Below are positions 43,937-53,469 of a stretch of DNA of 64,000 nt, piece after piece. Every line of letters begins with the position of its first letter. Position 1 is the stretch's first letter. Source of the DNA: Weissella hellenica (GTDB taxonomy: Bacteria; Bacillota; Bacilli; Lactobacillales; Lactobacillaceae); the NCBI RefSeq assembly GCF_005405545.1, contig NZ_BJEG01000008.1, forward strand, positions 21,072-85,071, read 5' to 3'. The position numbers were made by a program, and so were the translations under genes. The notes beneath the pieces were generated by a model, which did not search any database, was not told the DNA's origin, and worked only from the letters and a program-made list of their open reading frames with translations.

Positions 43937-44902
43937 TTACCCATTTACAACATTAACTGGCTTTCCAGCTAAATAACTTTCGATATTATCAACAACAATA
44001 TTTAACAAGCGCTCACGTGTTTCTTGTGGTGCCCATGCAATATGCGGTGTAAGATAACAGTTTTTTGCTGTCAGCAATGGATTGTCATTATTAATTGGTT
44101 CTTGAGATGCAACATCCAAAGCAGCATAAGCAATTTGACCATCATTTAAAGCTGCTGTTAGTTCTGCTTCGTTAATTAACTTACCACGAGCTGTATTAAT
44201 CAAAACAGCTGTATTTTTCATCTTATGCAAAACATCCGTATTAATAAATTCAGACATTTCTACTGTATAAGGAATATGCAAGCTAATAAAATCTGATTGC
44301 GCATAAAGTGTCTCTAAGTCTACTTGTTTAATCGCCTCATCAAAAACATCTTTTGGTCGATGGTTATAAAAAATAACTTTCATATTAAACGCTAAAGCCA
44401 TTTTCGCAACTGCTTGGGCAATTTTACCAAAACCAACCAAGCCCAGCGTCTTATCCTTTAATTCAATTAATGGTGAATCCCAGAATGAAAAACGACCTGC
44501 TTTTTGCCATGCGCCTTCATGAACCAAGTCATCATGTTGCTTAACACGACTCGTAACTGCTAGAATCAAAGCAAATGTAAATTGTGCAACGGCATCAGTT
44601 CCATAAGTTGGCACATTCATAACTGCAATGCCCTTCTCTTTGGCAGCGTCCACATCCACATTGTCATAACCTGTTGCGCTCTCAGCAATCACCTTCAAAT
44701 CAGGTAATGCATCCATAATTTCTTTAGTCATCGGTACTTTATTAACTAAAGTAACCTCTGCGCCAGCTAAACGGTTAATAATTTCTTCTTGATCATCATA
44801 TGGTGTTTTATCATAAACAACTACTTCACCTAAATGATCTAATACATGCCAATCAATATCACCTGGATTTAATGCTAATCCATCTAAAACAACAATTTTC
44901 AT
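43937..44902 (-). CDS. D-2-hydroxyacid dehydrogenase
   Basis: A 321-aa NAD-linked enzyme. The Rossmann loop is LGLVGFGKIAQAVAKMA (about residues 152-168; GxGxxA-like). Catalytic residues: Arg in LINTARGKLI (about 235), Glu in DVASQEPI (about 264), and His in LTPHIAWAP (about 282). It resembles glycerate/hydroxypyruvate reductases more than D-LdhA. It reduces a 2-keto acid; the exact substrate is unknown. Its stop lies about 30 bases before the dld promoter region. Confidence 0.85.
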   Translation of the reverse strand: MKIVVLDGLALNPGDIDWHVLDHLGEVVVYDKTPYDDQEEIINRLAGAEVTLVNKVPMTKEIMDALPDLKVIAESATGYDNVDVDAAKEKGIAVMNVPTYGTDAVAQFTFALILAVTSRVKQHDDLVHEGAWQKAGRFSFWDSPLIELKDKTLGLVGFGKIAQAVAKMALAFNMKVIFYNHRPKDVFDEAIKQVDLETLYAQSDFISLHIPYTVEMSEFINTDVLHKMKNTAVLINTARGKLINEAELTAALNDGQIAYAALDVASQEPINNDNPLLTAKNCYLTPHIAWAPQETRERLLNIVVDNIESYLAGKPVNVVNG

Positions 44903-44995
44903 AATTAATCCCCCATAATTCTCTATTAATAATTCCTGTCAATTATAACATGTATGCGCTTAACTTATTATGTGATGCTTACTATTAATATAAAA

Positions 44996-45032
44996 AACAA
45001 CAGTTCATTATTAAAAATGAACTGTTGTTTAA
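44996..45032 (-). terminator. terminator of the ydcF-like gene
   Basis: AAACAACAGTTCAT / ATGAACTGTTGTTT with A/T flanks; both directions possible. Confidence 0.8.
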
Positions 45033-45040
45033 CATTTATT

Positions 45041-46120
45041 TTATAAAAAGATACCATTTCCAACCAAAAAGCTAATTATTGACACTAACAAAATTAGTGT
45101 TAAACAAATTGCATGGAACATTTTATGATTAGCTAGTAATGCAATATATTCTCTAATAAAAGCATTAGGAATAAAGAAGCGACTGGTCTTTGCGCCTAAT
45201 CCATCAATATTTAAACCAACTAGCCGTGCATAGCCAGCAGCACGAAATGTGTGGTAATCACTTGTTGCAAATAACCCTTTAGTCAAATCAACGTCTTGAT
45301 CTGTCAATATTTTCTTAGAAAACATCATATTTTCATATGTCGTTTTTGATTGATTCTCAATTAAAATGCGATCGGGTCTAGCACCATGTGCTTTAGCATA
45401 TGCGGCCATTGCTTCACCTTCAGGAAGTAATTCATCCCCACCTTGACCACCAGAAAAAATTAATCGAGGATATTTTTGTGTTTTATCAGCTTGCTTTTGT
45501 GCAAAATCCAAGGCGACTTGAATACGCGAAGCTAACAACGGTGACACGTCCTTACCATTTAACAATCCTGCTCCCAAAACGATGACATAATCTTTATTAT
45601 ATTTTGGTCTGAATAACCGTGTCATAATAAATGACGTGATAAACGCTAAAAACCAAAAACCCAAATAGAAAATAATTGGATTAACCAATGTAATATATAA
45701 ACCAACCGTTTGATGACTTAAAAAACGATTATCAATCGTTTGCATAATTGGCAAAACAACAACAATTAATAAACCAATGACCAACGTCAACATATTCCCT
45801 AGCGTATGACTTTCCCGTCGCCACACTGTAAATGCATTCCAAAGCAATAAGATACCTAACAATGAGTAAATAATTGCGATTGGTATTAAAATAATCATTA
45901 GTATAATGTAAAACGTCGTTGATAGCCAAAAAACATTAAGGAATTCGATTGCAACTAACAAAGTCATCCCACCGAAGATAACTGAAAAATTAGCTAATAC
46001 GCCATTTAATAAACGAAATTTATTTTGTTTAAGACTAACAACTAGTAGCCCAATACAAACGATGGTTAAAATAGCTAAAATATAAAGTGGCCAATAATTT
46101 GTATTATTTGTAGTAGACAT
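45041..46120 (-). CDS. YdcF/ElyC-family membrane protein (DUF218)
   Basis: A 359-aa protein. About five N-terminal helices precede a DUF218 domain: DYVIVLGAGLLNGKDVSPLLASRI (about residues 178-201), LIFSGGQGGDELLPEGEAMA, ILIENQSKTTYENMMFSK and FATSDYHTFRA. One helix closes the protein. Relatives (SanA, ElyC, YdcF) affect the envelope and may act on polyprenyl-linked precursors. I start at MSTTNN (46120); a GTG four codons upstream is possible. Confidence 0.82.
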   Translation of the reverse strand: MSTTNNTNYWPLYILAILTIVCIGLLVVSLKQNKFRLLNGVLANFSVIFGGMTLLVAIEFLNVFWLSTTFYIILMIILIPIAIIYSLLGILLLWNAFTVWRRESHTLGNMLTLVIGLLIVVVLPIMQTIDNRFLSHQTVGLYITLVNPIIFYLGFWFLAFITSFIMTRLFRPKYNKDYVIVLGAGLLNGKDVSPLLASRIQVALDFAQKQADKTQKYPRLIFSGGQGGDELLPEGEAMAAYAKAHGARPDRILIENQSKTTYENMMFSKKILTDQDVDLTKGLFATSDYHTFRAAGYARLVGLNIDGLGAKTSRFFIPNAFIREYIALLANHKMFHAICLTLILLVSIISFLVGNGIFL

Positions 46121-46282
46121 ACCTCTAAACACCTCTCCTTAAAAAGAATTAGAACCTACTCAAATTATACATAACCTTTTATCTAATAACCACATCATTA
46201 AAGTGCAATCTAGTAAAGTACCATGTTTATTTTAATGATATACTTAGTTGAACTTATTAAAAACATAGAAAGATCAAATATT

Positions 46283-46933
46283 ATGAAAAAGAAAATTATA
46301 ACAGTGGTTCTTGGTATCATTGCAATTATTTTAATTGTAACTGTATCAACCCATTTTCAAAATAGTGCAACCACAACGCAAAATAATATTAGTTCAAATA
46401 AATGGACTAAAGAAACCTTTGATGGCCTAAAAATTGGCGACTTTGACCAATCTGGTAAAGGCGGGACCACATATGAACAAATCATTGCGAAATATGGTCG
46501 TCCCAACAAAAAGAACAAAACAAAATCGGGTAATCACATATTAACTGTCGTCTCATGGAATAATGTTGCAGGTGATTACACCGGTGTAACCCTTACCTTC
46601 ATGAGCCAAGAAAAAAGTACAGCGACTGCTCGTCTAACCTCTAAAACATTATTAGATGCAAAGACGATTAATCTTGCTAAAAAATGGACCATGAGCACCT
46701 ATAATGCCGTGAACTTGGAAAATTCTAAAACTGATGAACATGATGGTGACACATTAGCTGACCTAACAAAAAAGTATGGTAAGCCAGCCGTATTGACCAT
46801 AGCCAAGATTGGTGGTAAACCACAAACAAATGCTGTTTGGCATAATACCAACGGTGGTGCCAGCGGTAGTGTTTCAATTGATTTTTCAGAATATAATACT
46901 GCAGTAGACAAAAAACAAGATAAGTTACGTTAA
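46283..46933 (+). CDS. secreted/anchored protein with two BLIP-like (DUF3862) repeats
   Basis: A 216-aa protein. The basic start MKKKIITVVLG and a hydrophobic helix (residues 6-22) form a signal or anchor without a lipobox. Two tandem domains of about 75 residues follow. Each opens W-T (WTKETFDGLKIGD at about 43; WTMSTYNAVNLEN at about 132), has a Tyr-Gly-(R/K)-Pro turn (AKYGRPNKK; KKYGKPAVL) and closes with V-x-W then a Ser/Thr strand. This is the DUF3862/beta-lactamase-inhibitor-like fold of lactic acid bacteria, whose role is unknown. The start at 46283 removes 20 poorly placed upstream codons. Confidence 0.7.
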   Translation: MKKKIITVVLGIIAIILIVTVSTHFQNSATTTQNNISSNKWTKETFDGLKIGDFDQSGKGGTTYEQIIAKYGRPNKKNKTKSGNHILTVVSWNNVAGDYTGVTLTFMSQEKSTATARLTSKTLLDAKTINLAKKWTMSTYNAVNLENSKTDEHDGDTLADLTKKYGKPAVLTIAKIGGKPQTNAVWHNTNGGASGSVSIDFSEYNTAVDKKQDKLR

Positions 46934-46941
46934 TAATCATT

Positions 46942-46998
46942 AAAAAATCGGTTTGCACATTAGGTTGATTGACCAACCATTTGTGAAAACCGATTTTT
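46942..46998. terminator. bidirectional terminator
   Basis: AAAAAATCGGTTT / AAAACCGATTTTT with a long loop, between two convergent genes. Confidence 0.8.
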
Positions 46999-47009
46999 GA
47001 TTACTTTAA

Positions 47010-47954
47010 TTATTCAAAAAATTTACCATCAGCAATATCAGCTAAGGTATCTCGTGATGGGATAAAAAATAATTGGCCACTTAGAATAGTTGAAAATGTC
47101 AACAAAAAGTCTGACTGATCCAACATTTGTTGCAACATTGCTTTGGTTACTTCCCATTGCCGGGCATAACCAATAAAGTATGTGCCCGTAAAGTTCATAG
47201 CTGGATCTGAAAATGGCACATTCATCCGCACAATCTTTTGCTCCTCACCATCTATTTCAAGTTTTGAAGCAACATTATGGGCGTTAACCATCTTGTCATC
47301 ATCGTCTAATTCCATATCATCATATTTATGACGGCCAACCGCTTTTTCTTGTGTTTCAACAGTTAATTTTTCCCAAAAAGCCATATCGTGCTGCCACTTT
47401 TGCGCGAAAGCATAAGAACCATTCGCAAAATCTGGGTCTTCAGCCCCAATAATTGCGTAATCAGCTGCATCTTCCAAAGCTGGTGCTTCGGTTCCATCAA
47501 TAAAACCAATAATTGCGCGTCCTTCCAAGTAACGGAACCCTTTCGTTTCGTCAATTACTGTTGTTACAGGTGCGAGCAGTTTCATAAATTGTCGAACAAT
47601 CTCATAAACAACGGCTTCTTCGTTAGCCCGAACATGCAAGAAAATATCACCCTCACTAGCCGGCATACTGTATTCAGTCCCCGTTAAGGTTTGATAAGTT
47701 TCTAACTCATGTGGTTTATTTGCATTTGGAAATAGATATTGCCATGCGTGATTACTAAACCCAATAGCTACTTGTAAGGCTGACTGTGGATTACGAATTC
47801 GCATTGATCGAATAATCGCTTGTGACATATCAGCAAATGTTGCAATCTGTTCCTGTTCATCATTCAAATCTTGCTGATTTAAGCGCAATACAATAAACGA
47901 CACATTATTACCAGGATCTTTCCAAACATCTTGTGCTAATTTTGCATTAAGCAT
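47010..47954 (-). CDS. DyP-type haem peroxidase
   Basis: A 314-aa peroxidase. GFIDGTEAP (about residues 144-152) is the GXXDG motif with the catalytic Asp; VGRHKYDDMELDD and the proximal His in NAHNVAS follow; VRMNVPFSDP supplies the distal-side Arg. There is no Tat signal and no EfeU/EfeO next to it, so it is a cytosolic or encapsulin-free form, not an EfeB system. The start MLNAKLAQD follows GGGAGG; an in-frame TTG further up is less likely. Confidence 0.88.
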   Translation of the reverse strand: MLNAKLAQDVWKDPGNNVSFIVLRLNQQDLNDEQEQIATFADMSQAIIRSMRIRNPQSALQVAIGFSNHAWQYLFPNANKPHELETYQTLTGTEYSMPASEGDIFLHVRANEEAVVYEIVRQFMKLLAPVTTVIDETKGFRYLEGRAIIGFIDGTEAPALEDAADYAIIGAEDPDFANGSYAFAQKWQHDMAFWEKLTVETQEKAVGRHKYDDMELDDDDKMVNAHNVASKLEIDGEEQKIVRMNVPFSDPAMNFTGTYFIGYARQWEVTKAMLQQMLDQSDFLLTFSTILSGQLFFIPSRDTLADIADGKFFE

Positions 47955-48059
47955 TTTTAATTGTTCCTCCCACAAAATACTATTCAATACACTTTAAGTA
48001 TACTTCATCCACACAAGAAAAACCTGAAATTTTTTTAAACATTTAAAAATTTTTGTTAT

Positions 48060-50276
48060 TTACGCTAAATAGTAACTACGAACCTGTGAAACATAGTCAC
48101 CAGCCTGGGTTGGATCGTCGTAACGTCCAACATACATTAGCTCATCCCCTGTAAATCGTTCACCTGTCTCTTGATCAACATAGATACCATCAGGAATCAA
48201 GTGTGTCAACTTTGTAATGGTGAAAGGCTGTTGACCTGAAGCCAACATTCTAAAATGATAAACCAAAACATCACTGCCATCAGGGCTAACAAATTCCCAT
48301 GCAGCCTCATTGCCCGTAAATGGGCTCTTTAGACGGTAAAAATCACCAAATTGAATCAAGTGACGATGTTCCTTGTAGAAAGCAACCTGTTCTTTTGCCA
48401 AATCTTTTTCTGCTTCTGTAAGCTCTTGAACATTTAATTCATAACCAAAAACACCTGAACTAGCAACGTCACCACGTGTTTTTAGTGACATATCACGTTG
48501 TGTCTGTGGATTAGGTACCGCTGCAACATGCGCTGTCATATTTGATACAGGGTATCCAAACGTTGTACCATATTGAATTTTAATTCTTTCAGCGGCATCA
48601 GTACTATCAGATGTCCATGTTTGTGGGAAATAGTACAACATACCAGCATCAAAACGACCACCACCACTTGAGCAACCTTCCATCAAAATTTCTGGATAAC
48701 GTGTCGTCAAACGCTCAACCAAGCTATAAACACCTAAAATGTAGCGGTGTGCCACTTCACCTTGCTGTTCAGAAGGCAAAACGGCTGAATAAACTTCCGT
48801 CATATGACGATTCATATCCCATTTAATGTAATCAATTGGTACACGATCAAGAATTTTCGTCATTTGTTGATAAACATTTTCAACTACTTCTGGTCGTGAA
48901 AAGTCCAAAACATATTGATCTCTAGACAGCGACATTGGGCGATTAGGAATTTGCAAAGCATAATCTGGATGTTGACGATACAAATCTGAATTTTCCGAAA
49001 TCATTTCCGGCTCAAACCAAAGTCCAAATTGCATGTTCTTAGCATGCACCTTTTCTGCTAGGCCACGTAGGCCACCACCATCTGCTAATTTACTCGTGTA
49101 TTCATACCAATCACCCAATGAACGTTTATCATCATCTCGCTGACCAAACCAACCATCATCGAGTACAAACATTTCAATGCCCAACGGTGCTGCCTCATCT
49201 AAAATACCTTCAATTTTTTTAGCATTAAAATCAAAATAAGTGGCTTCCCAATTATTGATAACAATTGGTCGATCTTGATATTGGTATTGTCCACGAGCAA
49301 CACGTTCTCGCAATAAATGATGATAAGCTTGTGACATACCATTTAACCCAGCGTCAGAATAAACCAAAATTGCTTCAGGTGATTGGAATTTATCGCTAGG
49401 TTGCAATTGCCAACTAAACCCATCCTCATTAATTCCTGTTACCAAACAGGTTTGATCAATATAATCTTTTTCAAATGTAAATTGATGATTACCAGAATAA
49501 ACCAATTGAATACCATAAGCTTCACCACTCTGTTCAGTTGTACTTGTATCGGTTGCGATGACAAACGGATTCATATGATGTGAACTAGCGCCACGACGAC
49601 TACCAAATTCTGTAATACCTTGGCGCAGTGTTTGTCGCTCAACTTGTCGTTCATGAAATTGTGATCCAGGAAACGAAATGACGTCCATGTCTTGTTTTGG
49701 CATATCCAATTGTAGTGATGCCACTTTTTCAATATTGAAAGTTTCTTCACTATCATTAATTACCTGTGTTGAACGTGTAATAACAGCTCTTTCGGCAAAA
49801 ATCGTATAGTATAAAATAACGCGTGCCTGTAACGTCTTATCTTTTAACGTAATCGCTAAAGTTTGAGCTTCACCCTCGTCTTTAACATATGTTTGTGGTA
49901 ACCCCTCTAACTCTGGCTTACCTGCCAAAATTTCATATGAATCATAGCGAAAATCTGTTGCTATCGCACCATTAGCAGCTTTGATAATAATGGCTGGACT
50001 TCTAAAATCACCTGTTTGATTACCTGCAAATTCTTGTGGCAGTACATCCTTTGAATACATCCGATCAACTTTTCCGGGGATACCTGCTAAATTTGGTGAT
50101 AAACCACGCTCATAACGCGGGTATTTTCTTGATCCATGATATCCTGAAACTCGTCGTCCAAAATATAAATGAGTCAATATTTCACCTTCTGAAATACCCA
50201 TAATATATGAAATCTTTTCATTTGCAAGGTGGAATATTTGTTGCGTTTGATCAAATATGATATCTGCTTTTGCCAT
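48060..50276 (-). CDS. alpha-galactosidase, GH36
   Basis: A 738-aa GH36 enzyme that releases galactose from melibiose, raffinose and related sugars. It acts in the cytoplasm (no signal peptide). FVLDDGWFGQRDDD (about residues 366-379), the nucleophile Asp in IDYIKWDMNRH (about 482), and the acid/base Asp in WTSDSTDA (about 552) after EGCSSGGGRFD are all present. The length is normal. A TTTACA-17-TACAAT promoter carries a cre site. It is encoded 6 kb from the galactose operon but probably shares its regulation. Confidence 0.93.
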   Translation of the reverse strand: MAKADIIFDQTQQIFHLANEKISYIMGISEGEILTHLYFGRRVSGYHGSRKYPRYERGLSPNLAGIPGKVDRMYSKDVLPQEFAGNQTGDFRSPAIIIKAANGAIATDFRYDSYEILAGKPELEGLPQTYVKDEGEAQTLAITLKDKTLQARVILYYTIFAERAVITRSTQVINDSEETFNIEKVASLQLDMPKQDMDVISFPGSQFHERQVERQTLRQGITEFGSRRGASSHHMNPFVIATDTSTTEQSGEAYGIQLVYSGNHQFTFEKDYIDQTCLVTGINEDGFSWQLQPSDKFQSPEAILVYSDAGLNGMSQAYHHLLRERVARGQYQYQDRPIVINNWEATYFDFNAKKIEGILDEAAPLGIEMFVLDDGWFGQRDDDKRSLGDWYEYTSKLADGGGLRGLAEKVHAKNMQFGLWFEPEMISENSDLYRQHPDYALQIPNRPMSLSRDQYVLDFSRPEVVENVYQQMTKILDRVPIDYIKWDMNRHMTEVYSAVLPSEQQGEVAHRYILGVYSLVERLTTRYPEILMEGCSSGGGRFDAGMLYYFPQTWTSDSTDAAERIKIQYGTTFGYPVSNMTAHVAAVPNPQTQRDMSLKTRGDVASSGVFGYELNVQELTEAEKDLAKEQVAFYKEHRHLIQFGDFYRLKSPFTGNEAAWEFVSPDGSDVLVYHFRMLASGQQPFTITKLTHLIPDGIYVDQETGERFTGDELMYVGRYDDPTQAGDYVSQVRSYYLA

Positions 50277-50323
50277 GCTTTCCTCCAAAATATATCATTT
50301 TAATGTTATTATCACTCTACTAC

Positions 50324-50352
50324 ATTGTAACCGCTTACTTAAATAGTGTAAA
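50324..50352 (-). promoter_or_regulatory. promoter and cre site of the alpha-galactosidase
   Basis: TTTACA (50352-50347), 17 bases, TACAAT (50329-50324). The cre-like TGTAACCGCTTACT (50326-50339) matches 13 of 14 positions of TGWAANCGNTNWCA and overlaps the -10, so CcpA would repress. Confidence 0.75.
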
Positions 50353-50383
50353 AGATTTTTATTCTTTTCATTAACATATAAAA

Positions 50384-50433
50384 AGGCCACTAACTATCTA
50401 AACTAATTGTTTAGATAGTTAGCAGCCTTCAAA
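50384..50433 (-). terminator. terminator of the small HTH-like gene
   Basis: CTAACTATCTAAAC / GTTTAGATAGTTAG inside an outer GGC / GCC pair, with TTTTT on the minus strand. Confidence 0.85.
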
Positions 50434-50456
50434 AAGTGCAATTTATAAAATAATGT

Positions 50457-50726
50457 TTAACGTACTTTAGCCGAACGTAACCGACTATTTGTTACAACTT
50501 CAATTTGGCGTAATGTTGCAGCATCTACGTGTAAACCACTAGCAATTTGGCCAAACGTCCATGTTGGATGGCGTTCACATAAATCATGAAAGTGTGCAAT
50601 CAACTTATCATTAATTTGTGGTCGTCTATTTGTTCGTGTCCCCTCGACAATAACATTAGCAACATTAGATTTTTCAAAACTATAATGTAAACGACTTGGT
50701 CCCATTTCACCAGTTGCGAAATCCAT
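50457..50726 (-). CDS. small protein with HTH-like end, unknown
   Basis: An 89-aa protein starting MDFATGEMGPSRLHYSFEK after GGGGAGG. The C-terminal half (WTFGQIASGLHVDAATLRQIE at about residues 54-74) looks like a helix-turn-helix; the end is basic (SRLRSAKVR). It may bind nucleic acid. No named family is recognised. It lies divergent from typA with its own terminator. Confidence 0.6.
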   Translation of the reverse strand: MDFATGEMGPSRLHYSFEKSNVANVIVEGTRTNRRPQINDKLIAHFHDLCERHPTWTFGQIASGLHVDAATLRQIEVVTNSRLRSAKVR

Positions 50727-50947
50727 TGTTCTTTTCCTCCCCATCAGTAGGCTAAAAATGTCAACAACAACTCCTATAAACATATATTAACATCTTTGTA
50801 AGTTAAAATAAAGCAAACTTTTATTATTAATTATATTTTTTTATTCGTTTTTTAACGGAACACAATGAAATAAAGTACATAAACACATTGATTATTCGTA
50901 TATTAGTCAAAACAAAATTATAAATCAATACTATTTATCGAAAATGG

Positions 50948-50953
50948 TATAAT
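50948..50953 (+). promoter_or_regulatory. extended -10 of typA
   Basis: TGG-TATAAT, an extended -10, about 20 bases before the AAGGAG ribosome site. Confidence 0.6.
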
Positions 50954-50981
50954 ATGAGCACAACATATTTAAGGAGTTAAA

Positions 50982-52763
50982 ATGTCTACACGTCAAAAAT
51001 ATATTCGCAATTTTGCGATTGTCGCTCATATTGATCATGGTAAATCAACCTTAGCTGACCGTATTATGGAAATGACTAATACAATTTCTGAACGCGAAGC
51101 TCAAGATCAATTACTCGATGATTTGAGCGTTGAAAAAGCACATGGGGTCACGGTAAAATCACGTACTGTTCGTAATTATTATATTGATGAACATGGTGAT
51201 GAATATCAATACAATTTAATTGATACCCCTGGTCACGTTGACTTTAATTATGAAGTTTCACGTAGTTTGTCAGCGACTGATGGTGTCCTACTTTTAGTTG
51301 ACGCAACTAAAGGTGTCCAAGCACAAACTGTTGCCAATTATCGGTTAGCTAAAGAAGCCAACTTGGTGATTATTCCGATTATTAATAAAATTGATACTGC
51401 AGCTGCTGAAGTTGAAAACACCATCACACAATTAGGTGATTTAGATGAATCATTTACCCCTGATCGTATTTTGAAAATCTCAGCTAAAAGCGGTTTAAAT
51501 GTTTCAGAAGTGCTAACGGCAATTCGTGATCAAATTCCAGCACCAACTGGTGACGAACAAGCTAATTTACAAGCATTAGTATTTGATTCAAAATTTGACC
51601 CTTATAAAGGTGTCATCGTTCAAGCACGATTAGTTGACGGTACACTAACAAGTAACGACCAAATCTTATTCATGGCAAACCAAGTTAAATCTGGTATTAA
51701 AGAAATGGGTGTTTTTGCCCCATTAATGACCCCAGTTAAAGAACTTAAGGCTGGTGACGTCGGTTTTATTGTTACTGGTATTAAAGATCCAGAGGCTGTT
51801 AAAGTTGGTGATACCATCACCCTTGCTAAGCATCCAGTAGCCGCAGCTCTACCTGGTTATCAAGATATTGAACCAATGGTCTATGCTGGTTTGTATCCTC
51901 GTGGTAGCGAATTTAAAGATTTAAAAGTCGGGATTGAAAAATTAGCATTGAATGATGCAGCTTTTCAATATGAACCTGAACAATCTGAGGCATTGGGAAT
52001 GGGCTTCCGTGGTGGCTTTTTAGGTATTTTCCATCTACAAATCATTCGTGAACGTCTACAACAAGAATTTGGCTTAGACGTTTTAACAACTATGCCTAAT
52101 TCTACATATCGTGTGACAGTTAAAAACCAAGATGAGCCCATTTACGTCGAAAATCCAACACAATTCCCCGATTACGGACAAATTATTGAAGTTCAAGAGC
52201 CTTACATGCTAGCTAAAATGACTATGCCAAATGAAATGTTGAATGATGTCATGCGCTTAGCCGAAAGTCGTCGTGGTGAATTAGTTGACTTAGAAACAAT
52301 TGGTGCCATGTTACTAGTAACCTATCGCATGCCAATTTCTGAAATTGCTTATGATTTCTTTAATGAATTAAAGTCCGTTTCACATGGTTTTGCAACTCTT
52401 TCAACTACTTTTGATCAATATCAATTTTCTGATTTAGTACGTATCGATATTGCCATTGATTATGCCAAAATTGATGCGCTAACGTTTGTTACGCATCGCT
52501 TAAAAGCAACGCGTATGGGTATCGAATTAGTTGATAAACTAAAGAATTTTATTCCACGTAAGTTACAAGCAATGCCTGTCCAAGCAATTATTGAAGGTCG
52601 TGCAGTAGCTCGTGCTGATGTACCACCATTACGTAAGGCACAAGCATCCGGTACCAAGGTATCCAAAAAACAACAACAAATGCGTCGTCAAGGACTTAAA
52701 AAGAGTGACATTGAATTACCTCAGTCGGTATTTGATGCTATTTTAGAAATGAATAGTAACTAA
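50982..52763 (+). CDS. typA: ribosome-associated GTPase TypA/BipA
   Basis: A 593-aa translational GTPase. G1 AHIDHGKST (residues 14-22), G2 with the conserved Thr in HGVTVKSRT, G3 DTPGHVDF (about 74-81) and G4 NKID (about 127-130) are intact, followed by EF-G-like domains and the BipA C-terminus (AGLYPRGSEFKDLKVG, ATRMGIELV). The G2 region VEKAHGVTVKSRT departs from the usual ERGITI. It aids 50S assembly and stress adaptation. An SD AAGGAG and a terminator at 52771-52814 frame a single-gene unit. Confidence 0.93.
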   Translation: MSTRQKYIRNFAIVAHIDHGKSTLADRIMEMTNTISEREAQDQLLDDLSVEKAHGVTVKSRTVRNYYIDEHGDEYQYNLIDTPGHVDFNYEVSRSLSATDGVLLLVDATKGVQAQTVANYRLAKEANLVIIPIINKIDTAAAEVENTITQLGDLDESFTPDRILKISAKSGLNVSEVLTAIRDQIPAPTGDEQANLQALVFDSKFDPYKGVIVQARLVDGTLTSNDQILFMANQVKSGIKEMGVFAPLMTPVKELKAGDVGFIVTGIKDPEAVKVGDTITLAKHPVAAALPGYQDIEPMVYAGLYPRGSEFKDLKVGIEKLALNDAAFQYEPEQSEALGMGFRGGFLGIFHLQIIRERLQQEFGLDVLTTMPNSTYRVTVKNQDEPIYVENPTQFPDYGQIIEVQEPYMLAKMTMPNEMLNDVMRLAESRRGELVDLETIGAMLLVTYRMPISEIAYDFFNELKSVSHGFATLSTTFDQYQFSDLVRIDIAIDYAKIDALTFVTHRLKATRMGIELVDKLKNFIPRKLQAMPVQAIIEGRAVARADVPPLRKAQASGTKVSKKQQQMRRQGLKKSDIELPQSVFDAILEMNSN

Positions 52764-52770
52764 ATATACA

Positions 52771-52814
52771 TAAAAACACGCTAGGAGAAATAAATATTTT
52801 TCCTAGCGTGTTTT
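52771..52814 (+). terminator. terminator of typA
   Basis: AAAAACACGCTAGGA / TCCTAGCGTGTTTTT, strong and symmetrical. Confidence 0.9.
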
Positions 52815-52849
52815 TAATTTAATCCAAAAGACTTCTTTAGTTTTTTACT

Positions 52850-53350
52850 TTATTTTTCTAAATTAACCGTGCGACTAATAATGTAAACAATGATTGCTCC
52901 AATAATTAGTGCCGCAAATTCACCCAAAGCAGTCCAAGCATACGTTGCCCAGAATGGCACTTTAGCCATATAGTATAACTCGGCGGCAATAATCCACATC
53001 ATTAACGAATCAACTACTGTGCTAATAGCCAACCGTGCAATAATACTTTTAACACGTTTAGCTAGGACATAAGAAATTGATAACATCAAAAAGGTTTGTA
53101 AAGTCCCAACAATCATATCAACAATGCCGTATGGAGACCAAATATTAGCAATAAAAACACCTAATGTAATTGCCAATATATAGCGCTTATTGAAAACTGC
53201 CAAATGATTAAATGCTTCGGAAAATCGTAATTGTATTGGCCCATATGATGCAAATGGCAAAGCAATCGTTGCAACAACATATAGAGCAGCAATTACGGCA
53301 GTAACTGCAACATTTCTAGCTGAACTAACTTGAGAATTTTTAGACTTCAT
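52850..53350 (-). CDS. queT: queuosine precursor ECF transporter S component
   Basis: A 166-aa membrane protein of the QueT family with about five to six helices. ALPFASYGPIQLRFSEAFNHLAV (about residues 30-52) and IANIWSPYGIVDMIVGT (about 68-84) are family blocks. It binds a queuosine precursor and works with the shared ECF energy module encoded elsewhere. A preQ1-I riboswitch overlaps its ribosome site, which supports the call. Confidence 0.92.
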   Translation of the reverse strand: MKSKNSQVSSARNVAVTAVIAALYVVATIALPFASYGPIQLRFSEAFNHLAVFNKRYILAITLGVFIANIWSPYGIVDMIVGTLQTFLMLSISYVLAKRVKSIIARLAISTVVDSLMMWIIAAELYYMAKVPFWATYAWTALGEFAALIIGAIIVYIISRTVNLEK

Positions 53351-53357
53351 ATTTCTA

Positions 53358-53396
53358 CTCCTAGTTTTTTGTAAGTGGGATGGTTACGAACCACTG
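53358..53396 (-). promoter_or_regulatory. preQ1-I riboswitch
   Basis: The minus strand reads CAGTGG-TTCGTAACCATC-CCACTT followed by ACAAAAAACTAGGAG. A short P1 stem (AGTGG/CCACT), a loop, and an A-rich tail that runs into the SD are the compact preQ1-I layout. Ligand binding would hide the SD and turn queT off. Confidence 0.85.
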
Positions 53397-53469
53397 GTAT
53401 TAAAATTATCACTATCTATACGTAAAATCAACCTTGTTTAATCCACTTTCACCCATTTAGTAAACGACT

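Noticed and set aside
47010..47954. EfeB iron-uptake component or encapsulin cargo
   Set aside because: No Tat signal, no efeU/efeO and no encapsulin gene nearby; the generic DyP call is safer.
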